The position numbers and the translations under genes were made by a program. Positions 27,081-35,913 of a DNA stretch of 64,000 nt are shown here, piece after piece. Each line of letters opens with the position of its first letter. The stretch's first letter is position 1. The notes beneath the pieces were generated by a model. That model saw only the letters and a program-made list of their open reading frames with translations, ran no database searches and had not been told where the DNA came from. Source of the DNA: DASRFR01 sp035651455 (GTDB taxonomy: Bacteria; Acidobacteriota; Terriglobia; Terriglobales; Acidobacteriaceae); the NCBI GenBank assembly GCA_035651455.1, contig DASRFR010000058.1, positions 496,001 through 560,000 on the forward strand, in the 5' to 3' direction.

Positions 27081-27632
27081 TTGAGCAAGAAGGCGATGGC
27101 TAATCCAGTCCGGCTGCAGCCGTTTGCCGATGCCAAGAACAACGTGGTTCACGTGGTGGTTGAAACGGCCCGGGGAAGCCGTAACAAGTTTGCTTATGAT
27201 GATGAACTGAATATCTTCCGGTTAAAAAGAGTACTGCCCGAAGGGATGAGCTTTCCTTACGACTTTGGATTTATTCCGTCGACTCTTGCCGAAGATGGGG
27301 ACCCGCTGGACATTCTGATTCTCATGGATGAGCCGGGCTGTACCGGGTGTCTGATTGACTGCAAAGTCATAGGTGCGATCTGCGGAGAGCAGTCAGAGAA
27401 TGGCAAGAAAATCCGCAATGATCGACTGCTCGGGGTAGCCGTCCCCAACCATACGCACTCAGACCTAGACGATATTGAGGATCTGAACCCCAATCTCTTG
27501 AACGAAATCGAGAGATTCTTCGTCAACTATCACCAGCAGTACGGGACGAAGTTCAAGGTGCTCGGCCACGCCGGACCGCAAAAAGCGGCGAAAATGATTG
27601 AACGCTCGGTAAAGCGGCGTAAAGCCGCGTAA
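27081..27632 (+). CDS. ppa: Inorganic pyrophosphatase (family I)
   Basis: Hydrolyses pyrophosphate to two phosphates in the cytosol, pulling biosynthetic reactions forward. The signature DGDPLDIL (residues ~72-79) gives the metal-binding aspartates; GSRNKFAYDDEL, FPYDFGFIP and KIRNDRLLGVAV complete the site. The start is TTG 27081, with GGAGG six bases upstream, giving 183 residues, normal for the family; an ATG at 27096 is a close alternative. The region upstream to the terminator is short, so the promoter lies within about 80 bases. Confidence 0.93.
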   Translation: MSKKAMANPVRLQPFADAKNNVVHVVVETARGSRNKFAYDDELNIFRLKRVLPEGMSFPYDFGFIPSTLAEDGDPLDILILMDEPGCTGCLIDCKVIGAICGEQSENGKKIRNDRLLGVAVPNHTHSDLDDIEDLNPNLLNEIERFFVNYHQQYGTKFKVLGHAGPQKAAKMIERSVKRRKAA

Positions 27633-27691
27633 TACCAGGGCAAACCAATCAAACAATTTGGAGCTGAATCCTGCACACGGGAATCGCGATC

Positions 27692-28588
27692 GTGCTCACC
27701 GCCCTCGGCGTGCTGCTGGTAGCAACGGCCCTGTTCGACCTCTTTCATACTTTGTTTCACCCGGCGGCGCGGGGCAAGATCAGCGACTTTTTCGCCTTGA
27801 TGGTATGGCGTGCTTCGCGACGCTTTTGGCCGCGCAGTCTGAGCGTAGCCGGCCCACTTGCATTCGTGCTCATTGTCGTTTACTGGGCGGCATCGATCGT
27901 TTTGGGATTCGCGCTCATCTATCTTCCTCATCTGCCACGCAGTTTTACTTTCTCTCCGGGGCTCAACCCGCAGGTTTATTCTTCGTTCGGAGGCGCTTTA
28001 ACGGTTTCACTATGCTGCCTGATCACATTGTCGAGCGGGGTATATTCGACCCAAATCTGGATAGAGTTTCTGATGGCGGTCGAATCGGTATTCGGATTCG
28101 CCATTGTGACCGCAAGCATCTCCTGGATTCTGTCGATTTATCCGGTGCTCGAGCATCGACGCTCCCTGGCCCACGAAGCCACGTTGCTCCATTTCTCCGA
28201 GCACAGCGGATTACGCGACCTGCGAGATGTGAGCGATTCAGAAGTTCAGGAAATCCTGTTGGGCCTGGCTTCTCAACTCACCACGCACAGAAATGAACTG
28301 ACGCAATTTCCCATCACCTACTATTTTTATGAAAATGAAAGCGAGACGGCCCTGGCCGGAATCCTGCCTTACATGGCGGATATTGCGGACGAGAACAAGA
28401 GCAGGAAGGGCGGGGCCGCGATTGCGGCGATCACGCTGGGCGGAGCCATTGAGGACTATCTGAAAATAGTCGCGAAATTCTTCCTGGAGCGGCCTTACAC
28501 CGACCGCGAACAGATCATGCGGGCCTACGCGGCGGATCATAATCGCGAGGTGGTCCGCGCGCCCCGGCACCGGCCACGGGCTGCATAA
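27692..28588 (+). CDS. Membrane protein with an ion-channel-like layout but no selectivity filter
   Basis: A 298-residue protein. Four or so hydrophobic stretches fill residues 1-155, including a re-entrant-like segment FGGALTVSLCCLITLSSG at about 109-126. A cytoplasmic helical domain of about 140 residues follows. The layout recalls two-helix potassium channels (helix, pore loop, helix, soluble tail), but the TVGYG-type filter is missing. Start is GTG at 27692. It follows ppa by about 60 bases. Function unknown; it may be a degenerate channel or something unrelated. Confidence 0.55.
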   Translation: MLTALGVLLVATALFDLFHTLFHPAARGKISDFFALMVWRASRRFWPRSLSVAGPLAFVLIVVYWAASIVLGFALIYLPHLPRSFTFSPGLNPQVYSSFGGALTVSLCCLITLSSGVYSTQIWIEFLMAVESVFGFAIVTASISWILSIYPVLEHRRSLAHEATLLHFSEHSGLRDLRDVSDSEVQEILLGLASQLTTHRNELTQFPITYYFYENESETALAGILPYMADIADENKSRKGGAAIAAITLGGAIEDYLKIVAKFFLERPYTDREQIMRAYAADHNREVVRAPRHRPRAA

Positions 28589-28719
28589 ACATCTACCCTG
28601 CAATCGGTTAACTCGTATTACGATGTATTATGGAAGACTTGTGTACTTTTCTGTTAACAGTTCCTAACTATCTTCAAACCACCCTCTGAAGCAAGTCTGC
28701 ATCTTACGCAGGTCAAAAA

Positions 28720-30630
28720 ATGGGTCGCGAAGGCAGAATCGATTTGCGGCAAGATTCCAAGCAAAGTATCTCCCGTCACGGGCGACGCGGCTTCGTCCTC
28801 CTCCCGGCAATTGTGGCCGTTGTTTGCGCGAGCTTCGCCATGCCGCTGCTCGCAGATTCCAAGAGCAACACCTCGTCCATGCTGATGCCGGAGACGGAAT
28901 CCAATTACCAGCCGTATGCCTATCCCGGCAAATTGGCCGACGATGATGGTCAATGGGTTCGCCCCGCTAAGGACTACGCCAGCACGCGGTATAGCACGCT
29001 CGACCAGATCAACACCGGCAATGTAAGCAGTCTGAAAGTGGCGTTCACATTCTCCACCGGCTTGGCCCGCGGGCACGAGGCCGCGCCACTGGTCGTGAAC
29101 AACACGATGTACATCGTTACGCCGTGGCCAAATAACCTCTACGCCCTGGATCTGACAAAACCGGGCGCGTCCATGAAGTGGGTGTACCAGCCGATGCCCA
29201 CACCTGCATCGAAAGGCGTTGCCTGCTGCGATGTAGTGAACCGCGGCGCTTCCTACGACAACGGCAAAATCTACTACAACACGCTCGACGATCAGACCGT
29301 TTGCGTGGACGCCAACAGCGGTAAGGAAATCTGGAAGACACGGGTGGGCGACATCAACAAAGGCGAGAGCATGACCATGGCTCCGCTGGTCGCCAAGGGA
29401 AAGGTTCTGGTCGGAAACAGCGGCGGGGAGTTCGGCGTTCGCGGCTGGCTGAAGGCGTTGGACGCAAAAACCGGCAAGGTCGATTGGACTGCTTACACGG
29501 CCGGTCCTGATAAAGATGTTCTGATCGGACCGCGCTTCAAGCCGTTTTACGCTCAGGATCGCGGCCAGGATCTGGGGGTGAAGTCATGGCCGCCGGATGC
29601 ATGGAAGATCGGCGGCGGCGGAGTGTGGGGATGGATATCGTACGATCCTGAGCTCAACCTCGTGTACTACGGAACCGCAAATCCCGGGCCGTGGGATGCA
29701 GACTCCCGGCCCGGTGACAATAAGTTTACTTCCGGAATTTTTGCGCGCGATGTCGATACCGGCGAAGCTGTCTGGTATTACCAAATGAGCCCTCACGATC
29801 TGTTCGATTATGACGGGGTTAATGAAAATATACTTCTCGACCTTCCCATTCACGGTCAGACGCGCAAAGTTCTGGTTCATCCCGATCGCAACGGCTACGT
29901 GTACGTTATCGACCGGACCAGTGGCGAAGTCTTAAGCGCGAATCCCTTCGCTCCCATCACCACCAGCCGCGGCGTGGATTTGAAGAGCGGCCTGCTGCAA
30001 TACGTGGAAGAGAAACACCCCAGCCGGGGAAAGGTGTCGCGTAACCTCTGCCCCACCGCTCCCGGAGCGAAAGACTGGCAACCCTCAGCGTTCTCGCCCA
30101 AGACCGGATTGCTCTATATCCCGCACAACCATCTCTGCATGGACGAAGAAGATGTTTCCGTGAATTACATTGCGGGCACGCCCTACGTAGGCGCGAACGT
30201 CGTGATGTACGACGCGCCGGGAGGCTACGGCGGGGTGTTCACGGCATGGGATCCGGTCAATGGCAAGGCTGTGTGGAGGATTCCCGATCACTTTCCGGTT
30301 TGGAGTGGCGCGCTGGTCACGGCTGGCAACGTGGTTTTCTACGGCACCATGGATGGCTGGTTTCATGCCGTCGATGCCATGAGTGGCAAGCCATTGTGGC
30401 AGTTCAAAACAGGCTCCGGGATCATTGGCCAGCCGGTCACCTACAAAGGTCCGGACGGCAAGCAATACGTGGCGGTGCTCTCGGGCGTGGGCGGCTGGGC
30501 GGGAGCAATTGTCGCCGGCGGGCTTGATCCCCGCGATAAGTCGGCCGCGCTCGGCTTTGTTGGCGCCATGCAGGATCTGCCGAAATACACTACGGCGGGA
30601 GGCATGTTGTATGTTTTCCAGCTTCCCTAA
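28720..30630 (+). CDS. xoxF: PQQ-dependent methanol/alcohol dehydrogenase, lanthanide (XoxF/ExaF) type
   Basis: A 636-residue periplasmic eight-bladed quinoprotein with a hydrophobic export segment near residues 24-42. The neighbouring cysteines in VACCDVVNRG (Cys169-Cys170) form the ring that stacks on PQQ. HDLFDYDGVNE gives the catalytic Asp363 and, two residues on, Asp365. That second Asp marks rare-earth-using enzymes; calcium MxaF has Ala there. It oxidises methanol or another primary alcohol and passes electrons to a cytochrome c. It heads an operon with its periplasmic binding protein, a cytochrome c and a terminal oxidase. RBS is weak (AGGT). A 10-bp palindrome CTGTTAACAG lies 60 bases upstream (28651-28660). 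No small MxaI subunit is present. Natural substrate is inferred. Confidence 0.9.
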   Translation: MGREGRIDLRQDSKQSISRHGRRGFVLLPAIVAVVCASFAMPLLADSKSNTSSMLMPETESNYQPYAYPGKLADDDGQWVRPAKDYASTRYSTLDQINTGNVSSLKVAFTFSTGLARGHEAAPLVVNNTMYIVTPWPNNLYALDLTKPGASMKWVYQPMPTPASKGVACCDVVNRGASYDNGKIYYNTLDDQTVCVDANSGKEIWKTRVGDINKGESMTMAPLVAKGKVLVGNSGGEFGVRGWLKALDAKTGKVDWTAYTAGPDKDVLIGPRFKPFYAQDRGQDLGVKSWPPDAWKIGGGGVWGWISYDPELNLVYYGTANPGPWDADSRPGDNKFTSGIFARDVDTGEAVWYYQMSPHDLFDYDGVNENILLDLPIHGQTRKVLVHPDRNGYVYVIDRTSGEVLSANPFAPITTSRGVDLKSGLLQYVEEKHPSRGKVSRNLCPTAPGAKDWQPSAFSPKTGLLYIPHNHLCMDEEDVSVNYIAGTPYVGANVVMYDAPGGYGGVFTAWDPVNGKAVWRIPDHFPVWSGALVTAGNVVFYGTMDGWFHAVDAMSGKPLWQFKTGSGIIGQPVTYKGPDGKQYVAVLSGVGGWAGAIVAGGLDPRDKSAALGFVGAMQDLPKYTTAGGMLYVFQLP

Positions 30631-31411
30631 AGTCGCGCTCGCATTAATCGCCTGCGCGTTGGCGCTCCCCGCAATGGGGCGCACGCTGCGGGTCTGCGCC
30701 GATCCGGACAATCTACCGTTTTCCAACTCGCACCAGCAGGGCTACGAAAACAAAATCGCCACTCTGGTGGCGGCAGAGCTTCACGCAGAACTCACTTACG
30801 AGTGGCAGCGCATGGGACGCGGTTTTGTCCGCGAGTATCTGAACCGCGGCGCATGCGACCTTCTCATCGGCGTTCCCGCAAACTTCAAGCCGGTGCTGAC
30901 CACCACGCCGTATTACCGCTCCACATACGTTTTCGTCACTCGTCGCGATCATCATCTACAGCTCAGTTCTTTGAACGATCCGGCGATGCACTCCATAAAG
31001 ATTGGTGTGCAGGTCATGGACGAAGACTACACGCCACCGGCGTCCGCACTCGCCCGGCGCGGCCTGCAGGATGAGATTGTCGGTTTCGAGAGCACTGGCG
31101 ACCAGGCCGATTCCATTGTGCGTGCCGTCGCCGACGGGAAAGTCGATACCGCCATGGTCTGGGGACCGCTGGCAGGATACTTCGCGCAGAAGTTTAAAAG
31201 CGCTCTCGAACTCACACCGGTCACGCCGGAAGTGGATCCTCCGGGGCTGCCCTTTACCTTCGCCATTTCCATGGGCGTTCAAAAAGGAAACTCACGGTTA
31301 CGCGATGAACTGGAAGGCGTGCTGTCCCGTCGCAGAACCGAGATTCAGAAAATTCTTCGCAGCTACGGCGTTCCACTGCTTGAAACGGCGCCGTCGACTC
31401 CGGGAGAGTGA
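30611..31411 (+). CDS. xoxJ: Periplasmic binding protein associated with quinoprotein dehydrogenase (XoxJ-like)
   Basis: A 266-residue exported protein of the extracellular solute-binding family 3 fold. The signal peptide is MFSSFPKVALALIACALALPAMG; the mature protein begins TLRVCADPDNLPFSN, the hallmark of MxaJ/XoxJ proteins. These bind and help mature the dehydrogenase rather than feed a transporter. The start is ATG 30611, with GGGAGG seven bases upstream; it overlaps the end of xoxF by 20 bases in another frame, which suggests coupling. The stop overlaps the next gene (TGATG). Confidence 0.85.
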   Translation: MFSSFPKVALALIACALALPAMGRTLRVCADPDNLPFSNSHQQGYENKIATLVAAELHAELTYEWQRMGRGFVREYLNRGACDLLIGVPANFKPVLTTTPYYRSTYVFVTRRDHHLQLSSLNDPAMHSIKIGVQVMDEDYTPPASALARRGLQDEIVGFESTGDQADSIVRAVADGKVDTAMVWGPLAGYFAQKFKSALELTPVTPEVDPPGLPFTFAISMGVQKGNSRLRDELEGVLSRRRTEIQKILRSYGVPLLETAPSTPGE

Positions 31412-31971
31412 TGCGCATCTTGAAACCCATCTCGCTCGCGGTTTTGATCACATGCTTGATTGCGCTGTTGAGCTGCCAGCGCGAGGAACGGATTTTGCGC
31501 CCCTCGCCTCCCGCATCCGAAATTCTCAACAGCGTCCAGGTAAGTGGCCTGAATCCGGGCGCGAACTCGGTTGCGAGCCCTCCACCGCCCAAGTACTACG
31601 AGGAAAGCGCGTACTCGGTTTCCGAGGGGCAGCGGTTATTCAACCAGTACAACTGCGTAGGATGTCACGCCAACGGCGGGGGCGGCATCGGTCCTCCGCT
31701 CATGGACAACAACTGGATTTACGGCAGCGAGCCGGGAAACATTTTCGCGACCATCGTGCAAGGTCGGCCGAACGGGATGCCGTCGTTCCGCAACCGCATT
31801 CCCGAATACCAGGTCTGGGAGATCGTCTCTTATGTTCGCTCGCTAAGCGGCTTGCTGCCCAAGGATGTGGCGCCGGCACGCAGCGATCAGCTTTACGTCA
31901 AGCCGCCTGAGCAGTCCATGCCAAACCAGACGCCAACGGGAATCACCGGGCAGCCGGAGGCCAAGCAGTGA
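31411..31971 (+). CDS. xoxG: Cytochrome c lipoprotein, electron acceptor of the dehydrogenase (XoxG-like)
   Basis: A 186-residue mono-haem cytochrome c. The signal ends in a lipobox (LIALLSC), so the protein is probably membrane-anchored by lipid. The haem site is CVGCH at about residues 84-88, in the context LFNQYNCVGCHANGGGGIGP; the distal Met is probably in the NGMPSF segment. Pro-rich linkers flank the domain. Its place between XoxJ and oxidase subunit II suggests it carries electrons from the PQQ enzyme toward the oxidase. Confidence 0.83.
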   Translation: MRILKPISLAVLITCLIALLSCQREERILRPSPPASEILNSVQVSGLNPGANSVASPPPPKYYEESAYSVSEGQRLFNQYNCVGCHANGGGGIGPPLMDNNWIYGSEPGNIFATIVQGRPNGMPSFRNRIPEYQVWEIVSYVRSLSGLLPKDVAPARSDQLYVKPPEQSMPNQTPTGITGQPEAKQ

Positions 31972-32987
31972 TGGCTTCAGCTGCACCGCAGGTTCTGACC
32001 TCGTGGATCTATGCGATTTGGGCATTGCAGGGCAGACACTCGGCCCTGCATGCGGCGGGTCCCGACGCCAGCAATATCGAATGGCTGTTCTGGGTGATTT
32101 TTTTCATCATCCTTGCGGCTTTCATCCTGGTCATTCTCGGTTTCGCGCGCGCCGCGGCCAGGACCTACACTTCGGCTCGCGAAATGCTCCCCATTGTTCA
32201 CGATAAGGAGGGGGACCGCCGCGCCGTTTGGGCGGTGGGCTCCGCGATCACCGTCACCGTTCTTGCCTTGTTTGCGGTTCTGGTGCTGAGTGTGATCACC
32301 GGGAAAAAAGTGGAAGGTCTTACTTCGAAGAACCCGGTCACAATACAAGTCACAGGTCACCAATGGTGGTGGGAAGTGATCTACCCGAATGCGCAGGCGG
32401 ATCAGACCGTGACCACCGCCAACGAAATCCACGTTCCCGTGGGTAAGCCGGTCGTCATACTCACGAATTCAGCAGATGTTATTCACAGTTTCTGGGCGCC
32501 GAGCGTTCACGGCAAACGGGATCTGCTTCCCGGGTACTCGTCGGCATTCTGGATTCAGATCGATCAGCCGGGAAGGTATCGCGGGCAGTGCGCGGAATTC
32601 TGCGGAATGCAGCACGCCCACATGGGTTTTTCGGTGATCGCGGAAAGCGACAGTGAATTCGCAGCGTGGAAAGCGCAGCAGCTGAAGCCTGCCCCTGAGC
32701 CGACCAATGCCGACGCGGCACGCGGCCGCGAGGTCTTTCTGACGCACGCATGCGTGATGTGCCACACCATTCGCGGGACCGACGCGGGTTCGCGCATAGG
32801 ACCAGACCTGACGCACCTCGCAAGCCGGCAGATGATCGCCGCGGAAACGTTGCCGAATACCCGCGGGGCATTGGCGGGGTGGATTATCGATCCGCAGAGA
32901 ATCAAGCCCGGCAATCACATGGCGCCGAATCCGCTGCAGCCGGATGATCTGCAGGCACTGCTGACGTATCTGCAAACCTTGCAATGA
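31971..32987 (+). CDS. coxB: Cytochrome c oxidase subunit II with fused cytochrome c domain (caa3 type)
   Basis: A 338-residue protein with two N-terminal helices (about residues 38-62 and 88-110), a periplasmic cupredoxin domain and a C-terminal haem domain. The CuA site is CAEFCGMQHAHM plus the upstream His in VIHSFWAPS. The haem c site is CVMCH (about residue 260), with an axial Met in NHMAPNPL. This fusion defines caa3-type oxidases, which accept electrons directly from another cytochrome. QVTGHQWWWEV is the conserved aromatic patch. The ATG overlaps the preceding stop (TGATG). Confidence 0.93.
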   Translation: MASAAPQVLTSWIYAIWALQGRHSALHAAGPDASNIEWLFWVIFFIILAAFILVILGFARAAARTYTSAREMLPIVHDKEGDRRAVWAVGSAITVTVLALFAVLVLSVITGKKVEGLTSKNPVTIQVTGHQWWWEVIYPNAQADQTVTTANEIHVPVGKPVVILTNSADVIHSFWAPSVHGKRDLLPGYSSAFWIQIDQPGRYRGQCAEFCGMQHAHMGFSVIAESDSEFAAWKAQQLKPAPEPTNADAARGREVFLTHACVMCHTIRGTDAGSRIGPDLTHLASRQMIAAETLPNTRGALAGWIIDPQRIKPGNHMAPNPLQPDDLQALLTYLQTLQ

Positions 32988-32996
32988 GGAAATTAC

Positions 32997-34934
32997 TTGG
33001 CCATTAGCGAGCCCATTGTCGTTCCTCGAACCGGCACGCCCGAGCAACTGGCTCGAGCCTGGGCGCAGCCGCCTGGATTCTGGGGATGGTTCAAGAACGT
33101 GCACCACACCGCCATTGGCGTTCGCTACATAGTCACGTCCTTCATCTTTTTCCTGCTGGGCGGCGTGCTCGCCGGCATCATGCGCTTCCAACTTGCCCGG
33201 CCTGAACACGGCGCAGTCGGCCCCGACCTGTACAACCAGGTGTTCACGGTTCACGGCAGCACCATGATCTTCCTGTTTGCCGTTCCCATGATGTTCCAGG
33301 GATTCGGCGTGTACCTGGTACCGCTGATCTGCGGAACCCGCAACATCGCGTTTCCCCGGCTGAACGCATTCAGCTACTACATCTACCTGGGCGGTGGTTT
33401 GCTCCTCTGGATCGGGCTGCTGATCAAGACGGGCGCGGATGCCGGCTGGTTTGCCTATGTCCCGCTGTCGGGCCCGCAATTCACTCCGGGCAAGCGATCC
33501 GACTTCTGGGCGCAGATGATCACCTTCACCGAAGTCTCCGCGCTGGCGGTCGCGATCTGTATTGCGACGACCATCCTCCGTCACCGCGCGCCGGGCATGA
33601 CACTGAATCGCATGCCCATCATTCTCTGGGAAAAGCTCACGATTTCCATCGCGGTAATCTTCGCCATGCCGGCGGTAATGGTTGTCAGTTCCATGCTGCT
33701 CATGGACCGCACGATCAACACGCAATTTTTTAATCCGTCCAGTGGCGGAGACGTGCTGCTGTATCAGCACCTGTTCTGGTTCTTTGGCCATCCCGAGGTG
33801 TACATCATCTTCTTGCCCGGCACAGCCGTCATCTCGACCCTGGTCCCGGTGTTCTCCCGGCGCCACATATTCGGGTATCTGGCGATTGTCACATCGGTGG
33901 TTGCCACCGGCTTTCTGGGGTTCAGCGTTTGGGTTCACCACATGTTTGCGACCGGCCTGCCGCAGATGAGTGAGAGCTTTTTTACCGCGGCGACGCTCAT
34001 GATCGTGATCCCCACAGCCGTGCAGTTCTATTGCTGGATGGCAACAATCTGGCACGGGCGGTTGCAACTCAAACTCCCTATGCTGTGGGTGTTTGGCTTC
34101 TTTTTCACTTTCCTGATCGGAGGGCTCACGGGCCTGATGCTCGCGGCGGTGCCTGTGGATTGGCAGGTGCACGACACGTTTTTTGTTGTTGCCCATTTCC
34201 ATTACGTTCTGATTGGTGGCGCGTTATTTCCCATGTTCGCCGGCTTGTACTACTGGGTTCCGAAAATTACCGGGCGGATGATGAATGATCTGCTGGGGAA
34301 AATACATTTCTGGTTGTTCTTCATCGGCTTCAACATGACTTTCTTCACCATGCACTTCCTGGGACTGCGGGGAATGCCACGCCGCGTGTACACCTATCTG
34401 CCGGAGATGCACTGGGGCACGCTGAATTTAGTTTCATCGATCGGGGTGCTCTTCATGACGGCTGGCCTGATCGTATTCCTGGTGAATTTCTTTCAGAGCA
34501 AAGCAATCGGAGAACTCGCAGGGCCGGATCCATGGCGCGCGGGCACACTGGAATGGGCGACGCCATCTCCGCCGCCTCATTACAACTTTCTCGAGTTGCC
34601 AACTGTCAATGGTCGCGAGGCGTTGTGGGACGCGACTCCCAACCAACCGGTCGTGGCCGGAGTTCGCGAAGACATTCCCGAAGTCCTGGTTACCAACAGC
34701 CTTGATTCGGAGCCGCAGTATCGAGAGGAATCACCCGGCCCCAGCATCTGGCCATTTCTCACGGCCATTACTGTGTCTATCGCTTTCGTGTGGTCCATCT
34801 TCAGCGCGCGGGGAGTTGCGTACGGCGCCATCCCGGTCGTGATCACGCTGATTGGGTGGTTATGGCCCCGCGGTCACTCTCCCACGCCGATGCCAGTGGA
34901 CAGCCGCCTCGAGGAGCGCCGATGGATTCGTTAA
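32997..34934 (+). CDS. coxA: Cytochrome c oxidase subunit I
   Basis: A 645-residue catalytic subunit with about 14 helices; it reduces oxygen at the haem a3/CuB centre. CuB and haem ligands are in HPEVYIIFLPG, VHHMFATGL and DTFFVVAHFHYVLIGG. The low-spin haem His sits in the VHGSTMIFLF segment. The start is TTG 32997, 9 bases after coxB. The C-terminus extends past the usual end by about 100 residues with two further hydrophobic stretches, as in caa3 oxidases where subunit I carries extra helices. It overlaps coxC by 13 bases. Confidence 0.94.
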   Translation: MAISEPIVVPRTGTPEQLARAWAQPPGFWGWFKNVHHTAIGVRYIVTSFIFFLLGGVLAGIMRFQLARPEHGAVGPDLYNQVFTVHGSTMIFLFAVPMMFQGFGVYLVPLICGTRNIAFPRLNAFSYYIYLGGGLLLWIGLLIKTGADAGWFAYVPLSGPQFTPGKRSDFWAQMITFTEVSALAVAICIATTILRHRAPGMTLNRMPIILWEKLTISIAVIFAMPAVMVVSSMLLMDRTINTQFFNPSSGGDVLLYQHLFWFFGHPEVYIIFLPGTAVISTLVPVFSRRHIFGYLAIVTSVVATGFLGFSVWVHHMFATGLPQMSESFFTAATLMIVIPTAVQFYCWMATIWHGRLQLKLPMLWVFGFFFTFLIGGLTGLMLAAVPVDWQVHDTFFVVAHFHYVLIGGALFPMFAGLYYWVPKITGRMMNDLLGKIHFWLFFIGFNMTFFTMHFLGLRGMPRRVYTYLPEMHWGTLNLVSSIGVLFMTAGLIVFLVNFFQSKAIGELAGPDPWRAGTLEWATPSPPPHYNFLELPTVNGREALWDATPNQPVVAGVREDIPEVLVTNSLDSEPQYREESPGPSIWPFLTAITVSIAFVWSIFSARGVAYGAIPVVITLIGWLWPRGHSPTPMPVDSRLEERRWIR

Positions 34935-35533
34935 GAGAACGCCCGGTGCTCGATGTGTCCGGACTGCCCAGTGTCGCGTTCGGCCGCAGCAACACGACCT
35001 GGCTGGCGAACGTGTTCTACATGACGATCGAGGGCACGATGTTCGCCCTTGTGATCGCCAGCTATTTCTATTTGCGCACGAGAACCGAGAGTTGGCCGCC
35101 GGTTCAGCTTCCGCCTTACCTGTGGTACGGAGTGGCGAATGGCGTGCTGTTTCTGTTGAGTATTGTCCCTGCACGTTACGCGCAGAGAGTCGCACCCACC
35201 GTGGATCGGGGAAAGATTCGCCTGGCGCTGGCTGCCCTTGCGGCATTTGCGGTGGTGAACATGGTTCTGCGCGGGTTCGAATTGGCGAACCTGAATTGCC
35301 GGTGGTACGAGAACGCGTACGGCTCGGTCGTTTGGACGCTTATTGGCCTTCACACGGGCCACCTGATCACGGAATTCATTGAAACCGTCACGATTCTAGG
35401 CATCAGCTTCACCGACAAGATGGAAGGGACGCGTTTAGCGGATGTCGCTATCAATTCCGATTACTGGTATTTCGTCGTGGTGACCGCGGTGATCGTGGAT
35501 TTCGTTGTGTACGGAGCAACCAGGCTTTTGTAG
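34922..35533 (+). CDS. coxC: Cytochrome c oxidase subunit III
   Basis: A 203-residue membrane subunit with five helices: WLANVFYMTIEGTMFALVIASYFYLR, then three further helices, and a final FVVVTAVIVDFVVYGA. The start is ATG 34922 with GGAG upstream, inside the end of coxA. The family Glu that binds phospholipid is in the first motif (TIEGT). It is shorter than seven-helix subunit III because the first two helices are on subunit I in caa3-type enzymes. Confidence 0.9.
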   Translation: MDSLRERPVLDVSGLPSVAFGRSNTTWLANVFYMTIEGTMFALVIASYFYLRTRTESWPPVQLPPYLWYGVANGVLFLLSIVPARYAQRVAPTVDRGKIRLALAALAAFAVVNMVLRGFELANLNCRWYENAYGSVVWTLIGLHTGHLITEFIETVTILGISFTDKMEGTRLADVAINSDYWYFVVVTAVIVDFVVYGATRLL

Positions 35534-35540
35534 GAGGCAA

Positions 35541-35912
35541 ATGGCAGAGGGGGAACGAATCGCGCCGCAGGGACGAGCCTCGGCATTGGTGTGGTGGTCG
35601 ATGTGCGCGGGACCATTAGCCTGGGGCGTGGACCTGGGTTTCAGCTACTCGTTGACTCAGCACTCCTGCTCGACCGGGCATCACTACGTTCTGCACGTGA
35701 TCAGCGTCATTTGCTTCCTCATTGCTCTCACCGGATTCGCGGTAGGGCTCTCGGAATACCTCAAGTTGCCGCCTGACGCGGAAGATCATGGCCGCCGACC
35801 GATCGACCGCGCGCACTTCCAAGTGCTGTTTGGGATTGTCTTTAGCTTGTCCTTTGCGGTAGTGGTGATTGCTGGAGCGGTTCCGCGATGGATCTTTACT
35901 CCCTGTGATTAG
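35541..35912 (+). CDS. Small membrane protein of the oxidase operon
   Basis: A 123-residue protein starting at ATG 35541, with GGAGG upstream, seven bases after coxC. It has three hydrophobic stretches (residues ~14-32, ~48-68, ~90-112) and a polar loop with two Cys and several His (HSCSTGHHYVLH). I do not recognise a family. Its position between coxC and ctaG suggests an accessory subunit or assembly helper. The stop is two bases before the ctaG start. Confidence 0.6.
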   Translation: MAEGERIAPQGRASALVWWSMCAGPLAWGVDLGFSYSLTQHSCSTGHHYVLHVISVICFLIALTGFAVGLSEYLKLPPDAEDHGRRPIDRAHFQVLFGIVFSLSFAVVVIAGAVPRWIFTPCD

Positions 35913-35913
35913 C

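Noticed and set aside
32469..34202. 577-codon open frame antisense to coxB/coxA
   Set aside because: It mirrors the codon pattern of the oxidase genes, is very rich in His, Gln, Arg and Glu with no fold-like hydrophobic pattern, and has no RBS. The sense strand has clear oxidase motifs.
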